Positions 47,077 through 59,329 of a stretch of 64,000 nucleotides of DNA are shown here, one piece after another. Under the pieces are notes generated by a model. The model worked only from the letters and a program-made list of their open reading frames with translations, was not told the origin of the DNA and ran no database searches. Positions within the stretch are counted from its first letter, which is position 1; every line of letters begins with the position of its first letter. The DNA lies in contig JAENRP010000029.1 in the NCBI GenBank assembly GCA_024741835.1, positions 92,966 to 156,965 of the forward strand, given 5' to 3'. Origin of the DNA: Diplocarpon mali (lineage: Eukaryota > Ascomycota > Leotiomycetes > Helotiales > Drepanopezizaceae). Made by a program: the position numbers and the translations under genes.

Positions 47077-47749
47077 CGAGAGTGAAGATTCGTTGGATGG
47101 TGGTTGAAACCGGAGGAGAAAGTAGACGTGTTGATTCTGGAGTGGCATGGACCTGACTTCTTATATGGTGTGAAGTGGGGCGGGCCATTTCCGGGTCATC
47201 TGAAAGTACGTCTAGACTCTTCTTTGAGGGGGAGCGAGCAGACGGAAGTCAATGAACTGGGGCAGGATGAAATGCTTCGTGCCGCTTACTGTCACTGGCG
47301 ACTTCCTATATCAGAAACTGGCGATTACGTAAGGATATGCCAGTGAATAATCAAGTATTGAATACGGAAAAGGAAGTCGATGTTGTTGACCCCCTCCCAA
47401 CCTTAGCGAGAGCCTGCCGAGGACCGCTGGATCGAGTGTTTATTCAGACGACTCCATGCTTCGGACAGCTGATACTCGGCGCTCGTCGGGGGAGACTGAC
47501 CGATACTAAGATCAAGATCTATCTATCTATCTATCTCAAAATCTGCAGTTGCGGGATGGTCCATCTCGGGAGGGACACGATCTGTATCTCTTGGGCCATG
47601 CAGGGTTGTTGCGCCATGAGGAGCCTCAGGCACTAAGGCATCTGAGGACTGGCTTATGTAATGTACCCCTGAAGTGGCCACGGAGCACTTTTATAAAGGG
47701 AGCTCAGATATACAGTTAGAGTAGAATTTTACAAGCTTCTGCCACTATT
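47077..47749. other. Intergenic with ATCT microsatellite, upstream of the transposon nest
   Basis: The DUF1479 promoter lies at the left. An (ATCT)5 tract occupies 47517-47536. No gene is supported. Composition turns sharply AT-rich and CA-poor after about 47750, marking the start of RIP-affected DNA. Confidence 0.55.
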
Positions 47750-48173
47750 GAGAATCCACCTTTAAATATAGTATAATAGTTATTAGCACTATTTGCGACT
47801 CTTAAGAGCAAACGATTAAAAATCTACTATATTTAAAGACTTCTTAAAGAGGTTTTACTACTATTTTTATCTATTCTCCCTCGCTTATACGCGTTATATA
47901 ACCTGACTTAACGTTCTAACGCTCTTAGCTAACTAATACTATACTCCCTACTATCTTAGTCAATATAAGCGAATACTAATAAAAAGAAGCTTAAAAGCTT
48001 AGCTCTAGTGGAATTATGCTCTAGGATAGGAAGTTATAGCGCATTTGGTACGCTAAGCTAGAGTTTCAAGCTGAATTTCTGCGCCTTTAGAAGTATATAG
48101 AGAAGCTAAGATAGGTTAATAACCCTAAACTATATACTATAGAGATAGGAAACTAAGCTCTACTTTATAAGAA

Positions 48174-48428
48174 TGTTACGGCCGCATTACGTATACGGTT
48201 ATGTCACGTATTGGTCAGGTGCACGAAGTCAGGTGCCCGCTAAGGTAGCAAGGTGGCTAGATCACGTGCGCGCTAGTGATGCACTTGTACTTATTCTAGA
48301 GGAGCTCTACTAGAGACTCTCTTTTCTTCTTTATCTTTTCTTCTTAATTATATAGCGTACCTCTTAGGGTAATACAGTCAGCGTCATTCGATTCTCGCCT
48401 TTTGCACGCTCGAGAGCGAGTTGTAATA
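48174..48428 (+). repeat. 5' LTR of the Gypsy chromovirus
   Basis: 255 bp, with blocks tcaggtgcccgctaaggtag and atatagcgtacctctta shared with the right LTR. Most differences between the two LTRs are C/T or G/A. Confidence 0.92.
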
Positions 48429-49472
48429 TAAGAAAAGATCAACTCAACCTCCGCTAAGAAGCTTGATATCTACTACCTTCAGAATCGTCATTTCGAACTG
48501 CCTTGAGCAACTCGATCTCTCGATTTCGACTTCTACTACGAACTGCCTTAAGCAACTCGTATATAGCGCCTAGATCATCTCACTGATTTAATTTTTAAAG
48601 AAAGCTAAATAACCTTCGAATACGAGATCAGCTCGTTTTTTCGACCCCTTACCTCCTCCTCTATTTTGCAAACGGAGATTCACCTTTAAGTTCAATTCGA
48701 AAAAAATTATTCACTATGCCCTCGCTTCGCTAGCGTAGGCTGCTGCCTAAAGCAGTATAATAACTTTTCTCTTCCTAACTCTCTCCCTCTTTTATAAATA
48801 CTCTATACCACTCTTTTTATCGACCTTATACTTGTTGATAATATACTTATTGACAACTTTCCTTATACTCTTCGATACTCCCCCTCTTCTGCGAAAGCCT
48901 CGAATATAACTCGACTCCTCGAAGACCCCTCCTTGCGAATAAGTCGTCGACCTTCTCTACACTTCCCGTCGACTATACTTATCGACAACTCTCCTCACAC
49001 TCTTCGAAGCCCCTTACTCCTTCCTTCGAAACACTCGGGTATAAACTAAGGGACCTATACCTATATATATATATAGAGACTTGGTTAGCCTTAGTGGGTT
49101 ATACTATACTATTAGAGACTAGGTCAACTTTGGTGGAGTGATAAGCTTTGGATCCTCGGACCCTACTTCCCCGGATTTGCACTGCACCCTTAGGCAACCT
49201 TATTGCAACTCCTGATTGGTAAAGAGACGTGATCCCGAAGTAAAACCTTCTTTCTTAAGATCTATGAACCTACGATACCTTAATATATACTCTACTAGAA
49301 GGCTTTAAGAACGTATACAGCTCCGCCTATACTGATCTTCCCCCTTCTGAATAGGTTACTGTTTAGCATTAGGTCCCTTTAGACTAAACCAGATAATATA
49401 GAGAGAGTTAGTACTTATGACCTCCAATCTTATACTACCTAAGAGGAGTGAAAGGTTAACCGCACCTCTACC

Positions 49473-49560
49473 GGGCCTTACTGCCACCAGTTCTCCGGGC
49501 CTTACTGCCACCAGTTCCCTGGGCCTTACTGCTACCAGTTTTAGTTCTACGGGCCTTACT
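49473..49560 (+). repeat. In-frame tandem repeat in gag (GLTATS units)
   Basis: The block gggccttactgccaccagtt recurs at 49473, 49497, 49521 (one change) and 49551, i.e. periods of 24, 24 and 30 bp. It encodes repeated Gly-Leu-Thr-Ala-Thr-Ser units at the start of gag. Confidence 0.8.
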
Positions 49561-49632
49561 GCCAACCCCGGTCCTAGAGATATTCCCCCTCCTAAGCCCA
49601 CTTAGGAAGCTACCTCCCTTAGTATAGATTTC

Positions 49633-49655
49633 ACTCCCGGTCCTAGACCGCGAGT
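49633..49655. repeat. 23-bp palindrome, copy 1
   Basis: Begins ACTCCCGGT and ends ACCGCGAGT, so the arms can pair around a five-base centre. It lies inside the gag frame and encodes a Thr-Pro-Gly-Pro-Arg-type peptide. Confidence 0.7.
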
Positions 49656-51407
49656 GGATTCTCGAAATACTCCCCTTCTGTCGATTGAAGTTAAGGAAGA
49701 ACCGACGTCTACCCTCACTATATCGGCCCCTCTCTTTTCAGCTGCTTAGCAGGCCGAAATCGCGAACCTCGTCGGCGCTGCTATAGCCGCCGCTCTTTAA
49801 AACAATACTGCTGCCCCTTCTTCCCTAAGTGCTAGCCCTCGGAACACTCGGTCCCTCACCGCCGACTTGCTGCCTCTCCTAGACTACTACCTCCCGATTA
49901 TCAGACCTTCAGTCCCAGCCGTCGACCCCTATCGAATTAAGTACCCTTAAACCCATTTTAGCAACCACTAGGGCGAAATCACCTATAACGCTTAGAAGAT
50001 AGCTATAAAGGTATTTATTTAAGAGTACTTAAGCAACTTCACTTTAGGAGAGGACTAGATCACTGCCTACTTTAAGTGTACAATAGGTAAAGCTTAAAAC
50101 CTAATCCTATAATATATAGATCCCGTCTTTGCTAATGAGTTTATATGCGCTGCCGACGTCCTTAAGGTCTTAGATTAGAGGTTCTTTAACTATAACTACG
50201 TTTAGTCCGCTAAGCTTAAATATAGTAGGCTAACTATAGGTTCATTATCATATAACGAGTTCCGATCTAAGTTCGTTACCCTTGCTATAGCTGGAAAGAT
50301 CGATCAGTCTTACTAGTTCGATGACGTCTATAAAAAGGTCTCCCTAGCCTTAAAGAACGACCTTTAAGTAGAGAAGTATAAAATAAATAATAATTATACT
50401 ACTTTAGATAAGTTCTTAGCTATTGCGGACCGCAAGGCCTATAATATCAAGCAAGAAGAGGCCTATAACACTTGACGAGTCGCCTTTGCCGTCGCGTTCT
50501 CTCTTGCAAAGGACCGCGTCCTTGGCATACTAAAAAGGGAATCATAGAGACCTACCGCTATAGCTACCTCCTCAGCTCCCTGCACTCGTTCCCCTTTGCC
50601 AGCGACTTACTAAGAAAGGTCTACTAGCCCGAAGCCGTCATCTGGTCTCTGCTATAACTGCAAAGCCCCTGGTCACTATGCGACGGACTGCCCGAAGCTA
50701 AAGAAGCAAGGCGAGTTTACAGTAGCTAAAGTTGAGATAGAAAACGACCTGCTATTAGGAAACTGCTAAGCTATAGCAAAGACTCCTACTATAGCATAGG
50801 TTACAATTTGTAGAAAGACTTGGATTTTGATTCCTGCCTATTAATAGGCGGCCGCTAGTTCTTAGTTCCTATAGAACTAGCTTGAAATGGATCATTTATT
50901 AAAACAGTTGCCTATATTGATAGCAGAGCTAATATTTTCGGTATTATTAAAACGTCTTTAGTATACTAGCTCTCTTAAAGACTCAGGGTGAAGTTCATTA
51001 AACTGCCTAAACCGATTACCCCTACTGGCTATAATGGCCTCAAGGGAGAAACCATTCGATTCGCCGTCTTACTCACCCTTACAATCGATAGGCGACGAAT
51101 AAACTTCCCTTTCTTAATTATAAGCTTAGGAGCAACCGACGTTTTAATCGGCAGGAAGTTCCTAAAGCACTATGACCTTAAACAATCCTACGGAAAAGGG
51201 AAAAATAGCATTTCCTAGCCTAAGGATATGCCTATCGTCCCCTACTTTAATCGACGCATACTAATCGATCTCTTACAGCTAACAAAACCCCTAATAGCCT
51301 AGTAAGACGTCGATCGTTGAGCAGCTATAATAGACGCCGAGGACGAAGACTTGAGAATGGCTCGAGCCTAGCTCTCGGTGCTAGCAAGCAATAGCGCCTC
51401 GAATCCC

Positions 51408-51475
51408 ACTCCTGGTCCTGGCCCGCGAGTGAAATCTGCGAACTCGAATCCTACTCCTAATCCCGGCCTGCGAGT
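51408..51475. repeat. 23-bp palindrome, copies 2 and 3
   Basis: Copies at 51408-51430 (ACTCCTGGT...CCCGCGAGT) and 51453-51475 (ACTCCTAAT...CCTGCGAGT), 45 bp apart, between protease and reverse transcriptase. Both read as TPGPGPRV / TPNPGLRV. The arm changes in copy 3 are transitions. Confidence 0.7.
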
Positions 51476-53369
51476 GAAATATGCTAATTCGATTCCTACT
51501 CCTATAGCCTCTTGCAGACCTAGGGATAGCAGTTTCTTTAGAGACTTAAAAAGAGATCTGAACTATATAAAAAAGGCCTTGCTAGGAGTACTAGACCCCC
51601 TGCTCCCTCTCTTAGCGAAGAGGAACGCTACTCTAAAGCCGGCTTACCAAATCAGCTTAATCTTAGCCTTAGCAATCGGCGCCCTCTACTACCGCTTTAC
51701 AACTAAGGTAAGACGAGCTATATAGACTTAAGAACTGGCGCCTAAAGAGTTCATATTCGTAAGCTCTATTTACAATCTGGACTGAGAAATCAATCGCCAA
51801 GAATCGGTTAGGCAAGCTGAAATTAGCTCCCTTGGCCTTAGTTCGGCGCTGCAAGCCAAGTATAAGAGCAACGACGAGCTAATAGACTAGAAGCTCCCGC
51901 CTTAGTACGCTAAGTTCAAGAACGTCTTTAGTCGCCAGGCCTTCGATCAGCTGCCGAAACCCAGACCAGGGGTAGATTATAAAATCGAGCTAATAGGCGA
52001 GAACAACTTGACAATCGAACCCCTCTACCGCCTTACCGACGAATAGCTCTCAAAGGTCAAGAGCTATATTCTTAAGAACCTATATAAAGGATTTATCGAA
52101 GCTTCGAGTTCCCCTTAGGCAGCCCTAATCCTCTTTATTAGAAAAGCTGATAGCTCCCTACGTTTATACGTCAATTATCGGAAACTAAACGCTCTAACGA
52201 AGAAAGACCCTTACCCGATTCCCTTTATTGATAAGATAATAGCACGCATATCGAAAGCTCGTGTTTTTACAAAAATCGATATATAATAAGCCTTTTACCA
52301 TATCCGCATATCAGCTGACGCCGAAGACCTGACTACCTTTCGCACGCGTTATAGGACCTACAAATACAAGGTTTTGCCATTCGGGCTGATAAATGGGCCT
52401 GCTACCTTTTAGAGGTTTATTAATAATATTCTCCTTAACTACCTCGACGATTTCTACTCTACCTACCTAGATGATATTCTAATCTACTTAGAGAACTCCC
52501 TTAACTATGAGATTTATATTAAGAAGATCTTAGGAATTCTCTAACGCTATAGCCTTTAAGCAGATATTAAGAAAAGCGAGTTCAGGGTTACTAAGACTAG
52601 GTTCTTAGGGTTTATTATCGGAGTTTACGGAATTGAGGTAGACCCTGATAAGGTCTTAGTTATTCAGGAGTGGAAATACGCTAAGAACGTACGCGGTGTA
52701 TAGAGCTTCCTCGGGTTCTATAACTTCTACCGAAGGTTTATTTAAGGCTATAGTCGTATCTGCCGACCCTTGATAGCTCTTATAGGAAACGTTCCTTTTA
52801 ACTTCAACGACGCTTGTAAGGAAGCTTGGGAAGCTCTGCGCTCGAGCCTCCAAACAACCTCGATTTTATGCCACTATTACCCTTGAAAGCAGATAAGGCT
52901 TAAGACCGACGCCTCTGACGGCGTAGTTGCCGGCGTACTCTCCTAACTCTAAGAAGACGATAACTACTACCCAATCAGGTACTTCTCGAAGACGATAAAT
53001 GACGCCGAGCTGAATTACCCCATTCATAATAAGGAGCTCCTAGCGATTTTTAAATTGTTCTACTAGTATAAGGCAGAGCTACTCAGGGCCTAGAAAATAG
53101 TACACGTATATATAGATCATAAGGCCCTTAAGTACTTTATGATAACTAAGGACTTAATAGCCTAGCAGGCTCGCTGGGCGGAGTTCTTCGCTGATTTCAA
53201 CTTCCTTATCATATATTAAATAGGTACGACGAATACGCTGGCTGACATACTCTCACATCGAGACTAGGAGCTGACCCCTCTCGAGGCTAGGAAACGAGCT
53301 TTACGCCACTAGCAGCTCTTACCCAACGATAAGCTCTCCACAGAAGTACTCGCCACTAGAGGCGATTCC

Positions 53370-53482
53370 ACTCCCGGGCCCGGCCTACGAGTGACTTCAG
53401 CGCAGATCGATTCCACTCCCGGGCCCGGCCCACGAGTGACTTCAGCGCAGATCGATTCCACTCCCGGGCCTGGCCTACGAGT
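53370..53482. repeat. 45-bp tandem repeat containing 23-bp palindromes, copies 4 to 6
   Basis: Three palindromes at 53370-53392, 53415-53437 and 53460-53482 are spaced exactly 45 bp apart; the spacers (gacttcagcgcagatcgatt) are identical. The array sits between RNase H and integrase and encodes repeated STPGPGPRVTSAQID units without breaking the frame. Confidence 0.85.
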
Positions 53483-55139
53483 AACGACCGTGCTAATCGC
53501 GCCAATAGAGGCACCTGCCGACCCAACGTCTAAGGTCGAGTACAACGTGGCGAGCTACTATATTATCAACGAGGTCATTTAAGCTAATAAGACCTCCCCT
53601 AAGCTATAGAAATTCCGAGACGAGGCGCAAAAGCACAGCCTCAACTATAAACTCAGCTAAGGCAAACTCTTCTTCTAAGGTAGACTTGTCGTGCTATCTT
53701 AACCTCCCGAACTGCGAACAGCCCTAATTCGTCATATGCACAAGCAACCTTGCGTCGCATACGCTAGAATCGGGAAAATAAGACTTTTAGTAAGAAGAAA
53801 ATACTACTGGAAAAGTCTTAGCAGCGATATCGGCACTTATATCTAGAACTATTATTATTCGAGAATGAAAGCTTATTGTAATAAGACCCTAGGTTTCCTG
53901 CAACCCTTGCCAATTCCCGAACGAGCTTACTAACACTTGACAATAGATTTTATAGAGCTTCCGCTTAACGAACTCGGTTATAATTTTGCCTTTGTAATTA
54001 TCGATAGGTTATTAAAGAAGGCAGTTTCGGTTCTATACCATAATTCGATTGACGCAAAAGGCTTTGCAGAGTTGTTTTTAGTTCACTAGATACGCCATTT
54101 TAGCATGCCCGACTCGATTCTATCAGATAGAGGCGCCTAATTCGTCTCTTCCTTTTAGAAAGAACTCTATCAGATACTAGGTATAAAGGTCAAGCTAACT
54201 ATAGCCTATAACCCTAATATCGACAGCCAAACTGAGATTATAAACCAGTACTTAAAACAACGCCTTAGACCGTTCTACTTATACTACTAAGACAATTGGA
54301 GTCGTCTCTTGCCTTTGATAGATATTGCCCAATTAACCTTGCCTTACGAATCCCTAGGGCAAATTTCCCCTTTCTAAGTGCTAAACGGCTATAAAGCTCG
54401 CTCCTTATGGAATTTAATTAACCCGGAGCCTCTACGGACAGCAACTAAGAGAGTAAATCGTAAAACGGCGCTCTATATAGCTACTAGAGCTTAAAAAGTA
54501 GTCCAATTCGCCCAGTCGTCTCTCTAAGTATAATAAGCTAAAATGAAACGGCTTGCAAATCTCTACTACCAGCTAGTTGATTGGACTATAGGAGATAACG
54601 TACTAATTAGTACTAAGAATTGGAAACTGGACCGGCCGAGCCGAAAGCTCTCCGATAAGTAGTACGGCCTAGTAAAAGTACTAGAAAAGCTAGGAGAAAG
54701 CTAGAAGGTACAATTGCCTGATTCGCTCTATTCGATCTACCTTATATTCTACTCCCACTCACTGCGAAAGTACGTTCCTAACCCTCTGCTAGGCTAAGCT
54801 CAGGAACCTCCTGCTCCAATTAAAGTACTGCTAGAATAAGAGGAATGGGAGATAGAAGAAATAATTAGATCTCGTATTTGAGCTAGGAAGCTCGAATATT
54901 AGATTAAGTGGAAAGGAGCTGATGAAGACCTCGAATGGTACCTATGCTCTAACGCTATAACGGCGCCGCATGCTATTCGAGACTTCTATTTAAAAAACCC
55001 TTAGGCTAAGGGGCTACTAAGGGTGCTATTAAGCTGGCTTAGGTCATATAACAAGGGAGTTGACGATTATAGGGACCTAAAGGATAATACGCCTATAGAT
55101 ATAACTGCGCGGGCGCAGTTTTTCAAAGGGGGGGGGTAG

Positions 55140-55394
55140 TGTTATAGCCGTATTACGTATACGGTTATATTACGTATTAGTTAGGTGTACAAAGTCAGGT
55201 GCCCGCTAAGGTAGCAAGGTAGCTAGATCACGTGCGCGCTAGTAATGCACCTGTACTTATTCTGGAGGAGCTCTACTAGAGACTCTCTCTTCTTCTTCAT
55301 CTTTTCTTCTCAATTATATAGCGTACCTCTTGGGGTAATACAGTCAGCGTCATTCGATTCTCGCCTTCTGCACGCTCGAGAGCGAGTCGTAATA
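55140..55394 (+). repeat. 3' LTR of the Gypsy chromovirus
   Basis: 255 bp, equal in length to the left LTR, preceded by a nine-G polypurine run and followed by the aagaa target copy. Confidence 0.92.
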
Positions 55395-55399
55395 AAGAA

Positions 55400-58336
55400 C
55401 GAAGCTTTACATTTGCTAGATTTAGAAATAGAACTGCTGTAGCTTGAAAAAATTATAAAAGGATAGGACTAGAAAGTATTGCAAAGCTATTATAAGTTGT
55501 ACTAATAGTAGGAAGCTACCGATTAATAAACGCTAGCTCTATTACTACCTGCGAAGATAATAGCTAAAGACGTAGAGCTAGAGTATAAAATGGCAGTAAC
55601 GCAATATAATCTTATAGTAGAAATGTAGAAAAGGAATAGGAGCTCTTACACTTAGTTATACTATTGGATTATTAAGATAGTATACCCTATATTACTTTAA
55701 GCAGTGTAATATAATTATAAGGAAGCGGGGAAACTGTTAATTTAATAGATTGTAAAGCACTTGCGCAAGGAACTAGCCCCCTTTAAGGTTAGTATAATAA
55801 AGTCAATTCGGGAAGACTATAATAATAAGCTCTTTAAAATAAGAAGTAGTAAAGTGGACCTAAAGACTTAGCTTACTAGCTTTAGGGAGATCTACTGAGA
55901 AGCACGAACGTATAGAATCCTAGAGGTTTAAAGCTCCCTTGCGATTATAAAGTTTCTATAGTCGGTTTACTACTAGGCTCTTACTTAGTCTTAGCAGACC
56001 TAGGCAGAGCTTATTAAAGATAATAAGCTAGGTCTAAAGTATAGAAAAGATATAGTCTACTATATTAATTAGTTCTTAAGCTTATTAAAGCGAAGCCTCG
56101 CAAGCTCTTTATTAAAGGCAACCCTTAAAGTATACGCCTTACTTAAAGGAGTAGGCGATTATACTAATTTAAGAGCATTAAGTAAAGGTAAGGCGAAGAA
56201 GGCTCTTAAGGGGAGTATTAAAAAGTGCCCTTACCCTTAGGTCAAAAATCACTTTTAGAACTTAAAGGAGTGTAATAGGCTGAAATACGCTTTAACTAGC
56301 GCTAAGGAAAGTACGCTTTAAAACTTCCCTAGCTATAACGAGGTTAAAAGAATGCGTGAAAACCTGGCTTCCTTAAAATAGAGAGAGCTTTAAGCTAAGC
56401 TCTCTTATATTAAATAAGCTCTTATAAATCAATTTAAAGAAAGAACATTTGCTAAAGCTTTAAGGAGCGGCAAATCTAAGATTATTGCTACCCTTTTAGA
56501 TTTAGCTCTCTTTAAAGACTTTACCCTAGGAATATACTCTACCCTTAAAGCTCTTTATACTCTCTTAAATATAACCCTACTTAATAACTGCGCTGCAATA
56601 TACCTTATTAATCGAAAGGAGCTTTTAATTCCTAGATTATTAAAAATCGCATATCCCTAGGACTGTATAGAGGCGGGAAGCTTAAGTCTGCTAATAAAGG
56701 AGAGGGGTATACGTTTAATAAAAGGGGTTCTTGCTAATAGAGGAGACTTAGAGCTTAGGAATATAGCGCTTATAGATAGGTTTAATATTAATATTATCTT
56801 AAAGCCTCTTTTAAAAAAGGCTAAGGTATAGTATATAGGCTTAGACGCAACGCTCTAAAGGGGTATAGCAAATAATAATATAGTTATAAAGCAGCTAGAG
56901 CGTAGGTCGAATGTTATAGTATTTAAATATAAGCTTATCAACTTTTATAACGCTTCTAACTTGCTATACTATGCTTAACCAACCTACCTAGCTTTCCCTA
57001 CTTTATAATAGCGTTTGCAAAGCTAATATAAACCCTTAAGGAGTAGTGTATTCTTAAGAGCTAGGAACAATTCGGCAGATATTTAGCACCTTCGATTAGG
57101 CCATTTAAAAGCTAAGGCGCTTAAGAAGCTTATGCTAAACGCAAAGGAGGTAAAGATTAAGGGAAAGCTATAAATTAATTATAAAGCTTACGCTTAGGCA
57201 AAAGCTAAGCAAAAGCCTTTTAAAAGAGAATTAGATTTTAAGGCTTTAAAACCGTTCTTTAAGTGCTCCTAGGACCTATTTGACTATAGTACGTTAAGCC
57301 TCTCCTTAGAAAGCTAGCTTCTTTTAATTAAGGATAAATTTAGTAGGAAGTTATTTGAATATACTCTACTCTATAAGTCCCTAACGCTAATTCTAAGAGC
57401 TTTTTAATCTTTTAAAGCATAGGTGAAGCGCTATTACTGCCTCTCCCTATATATTTTAAAGAGCGATAATAATACCTTAATGTTTCCCTTATAAGAAGTA
57501 TCAAAATATAGAGAGTAGTGTAAAGCTAAAGGCATAGAGGTAGAAGTTACTTTAACCTATACTTATAAATCAAATAGAGCTTTCGAGAGAGCAGGAGCAG
57601 AGATTATTAAAAAGGCACTTACTATACTAATCTCTGCTAACCTCTTAGAGCACCTATGGCCTAAAGCTATACTAGCTATAATATACCTTTATAATATCGG
57701 CCTATTAAAGCGCAAGGGATAGAAGAGTTCAAATGAAGTACTTTAGCTTTAATTTAGATAATACTTTAAGTAGTATGATCTATAGATTACTATAAAGCTT
57801 ACTACCGATTTAAGACTAGAATAGGAGGGTATAAAAGCATATAAAGTGCGCGCGTACCTATTAGCGAAGGAATAGGAAGCTTTAAAGAATAAGAGAGCTT
57901 TTAAAACTATGCTATAAGGGCATATTAGATACCTAATTAGTTACTATACTACTAATATATATAGGATCTAAGTGCTTAAGCTTTAAAAGGTTATAATCTT
58001 CCGAAACATTAAGTTCGACGAGTTTAAATTCTACTCTAAGGAGTATAAAAAGGTGGCTGGCTATTTGCTCTTAATTATTAAAGAGATTATGCAAATGATT
58101 AAGGAGAAGGAGGAGGAAGCTTAAAACGCTAAGTTAATTATTAAGAATGTAAAGGGAGCTTTGGACGAGCAGCTTGCAGATAACCTAGTAGGAGGTGAGC
58201 CTATTAATCTATTACCGATAGAAGCTCTAAGCTCAGATCTATTAAGGGCTATCGTTCCTTATAAGGCTACTTATAGCATTTCTACCCTAGCTACTTAGGA
58301 GCAGCTGCCTAATAGCAAAGGGTTAGACGCTTTAAG
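55400..58336 (+). pseudogene. Copia element 2, gag-protease-integrase segment
   Basis: Continuation of the gag frame cut at 48173. It includes a gag-like helical part to about 56.45 kb with a possible zinc-knuckle remnant (CPYP...NHF...LKECNRL near 56230-56280). The protease-like NNCAAIYLINRKELL is near 56587, DRFNINIILKPLLKKAK near 56780, the pre-integrase LGHLKAKALKKL near 57095 and the integrase core to about 57690 (LTYTYKSNRAFERAG). All interruptions I checked are TAA or TAG. No product is expected. Confidence 0.75.
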
Positions 58337-58340
58337 ATAA

Positions 58341-58588
58341 TATAAGAGGAAGCAGGAACAACACCTGAGAATAGGCCTACGTAAAGACCAAAGACAAAGA
58401 GGGAGGAAGCACTATAAGCGGGCTCTCTAAAGACAGAACTAGGACAAATCACTCATTAAGGGTAGAATAGGTAGTTGGCATTACGCGCTATCTCTAAGTA
58501 CAATAGTAGTCCTATATATACCCCTTTCTTAGTCCTCATCTGACTATATGACCTATATTACAAGATCCTCCACTTCTAGGTTTCTATA
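58341..58588 (-). repeat. LTR copy C of the dispersed family (left end of the short element)
   Basis: Matches copy D base for base over long blocks (gagggaggaagcac, gcgggctctctaaagacaga, ccctttcttagtcctcatct). Heavily RIP-like compared with the 25.4 kb copy. About 100 bp past its right end also match the sequence after copy E (gctactattag.aaagaa), showing internal sequence of the same element family. Confidence 0.75.
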
Positions 58589-58750
58589 TATGCCCTAACT
58601 AACTTAAGTAGCGGCCCCTGCTACTATTAGCAAAGAACACAAGACTCTTACAGGTCGAGAATACCAATCCCTATTTGCAAGAACAATAAGTGCAAGTAGA
58701 GTTAGTACCTAAAGTCGTAAAGATAGGGAAGAGGAGAGAGGGTTTTTTTA

Positions 58751-58896
58751 ACTCGCGGGTCGGGCCCGCGAGTGGATTTCAAAGAAATATATAGAGGGAG
58801 AGGGGGAAGGGGGGAGGTGCGGTGGTAAACGTATAAAATAATAAAAACTCCTTTTTCCTCCTTTAGTAATGCGACTCCCGGTCTAGGACCGCGAGT
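58751..58896. repeat. 23-bp palindrome, copies 7 and 8
   Basis: 58751-58773 (ACTCGCGGG...CCCGCGAGT, the most perfect hairpin in the window) and 58874-58896 (ACTCCCGGT...ACCGCGAGT). Both lie in the internal part of the short LTR element, outside its recognisable gag. Confidence 0.75.
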
Positions 58897-59298
58897 CAAA
58901 AGCTCGAAGTTATTGAAGCTATCAAATCGCAATTTTAAGGAAAATTCGAAGACAATTTCAAGTAATCCTAAGCATATATGCCCTAACTAACTTAAGAGGC
59001 GTCCTCGCCGAAGAAAATTCAAGCTTTGTATAAAATTCGATTGACAATTTAGGAATTCCTTTAATACGGACGTTTATCGAGCCTTTCTAAGGTGGCAACT
59101 CGCTTATTTAACCTAAGGGAAGCTGGATTTAGGTATTTAGAGTTTGCGTACTAGTTTTTGCCTTCTAGAGCCTATCGATTTCCAAACTAAGGGGCGTAAT
59201 GAGTTTTCTAAAGAAGGCCTTTAATTAAGGTTTCCAAACGTTAGATGCGGAGTTTAGAAAACTGGGCTTCAAGTTCCTTGATTTTTAAGGCAGATTTT

Positions 59299-59321
59299 AC
59301 TCTTAGGCCGGGACTGCGAGT
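59299..59321. repeat. 23-bp palindrome, copy 9
   Basis: ACTCTTAGG...ACTGCGAGT, a degraded copy just past the C-terminal end of the minus-strand gag remnant. Confidence 0.6.
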
Positions 59322-59329
59322 AAAGGGAA

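Larger units (their letters stand above)
49416..55010 (+). pseudogene. Decayed gag-pol-chromodomain region of the Gypsy element
   Basis: The reading frame can be followed across TAA/TAG codons. Gag begins near 49420 with repeated GLTATS units and ends in a CCHC zinc knuckle CYNCKAPGHYATDC (50650-50691). Protease lies near 50990-51220 (VLLTLTIDRRRINFPF, LGATDVLIGRKF). Reverse transcriptase lies at about 51950-52560 with VNYRKLNALTKKDPYPIPF and the catalytic YLDD box intact at 52464-52475. RNase H is near 52880-53260 (LKTDASDGVVAGVL). The integrase zinc region begins RHMHKQPCVAY (about 53735) and the core has LTIDFIELP and SDRGAQF-like segments near 53940-54150. A chromodomain-like block (EWEIEEIIRSRI, KWKGADEDLEWYL) is near 54845-54960. 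Several 60-115-codon pieces remain open, but no full product can form. Confidence 0.85.
48174..55394 (+). mobile_element. Full-length Ty3/gypsy chromovirus-type retrotransposon, nested in Copia element 2
   Basis: Two 255-bp LTRs (48174-48428 and 55140-55394) start TGTTA and end TAATA, and are flanked by perfect 5-bp repeats aagaa at 48169-48173 and 55395-55399. A run of nine G at 55128-55136 beside the right LTR is the likely polypurine tract. The interior reads gag, protease, reverse transcriptase, RNase H, integrase and a C-terminal chromodomain on the plus strand, interrupted mainly by TAA/TAG. GC content and open segments are better kept than in the Copia elements, so RIP damage is milder or more recent. 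Insertion into an already present Copia element dates it as the younger of the two. Confidence 0.92.

Noticed and set aside
53365..53485. Possible CRISPR-like array of palindromic repeats with spacers
   Set aside because: The spacers are identical, the period equals the coding repeat, and it lies inside a retrotransposon polyprotein in a fungal genome.
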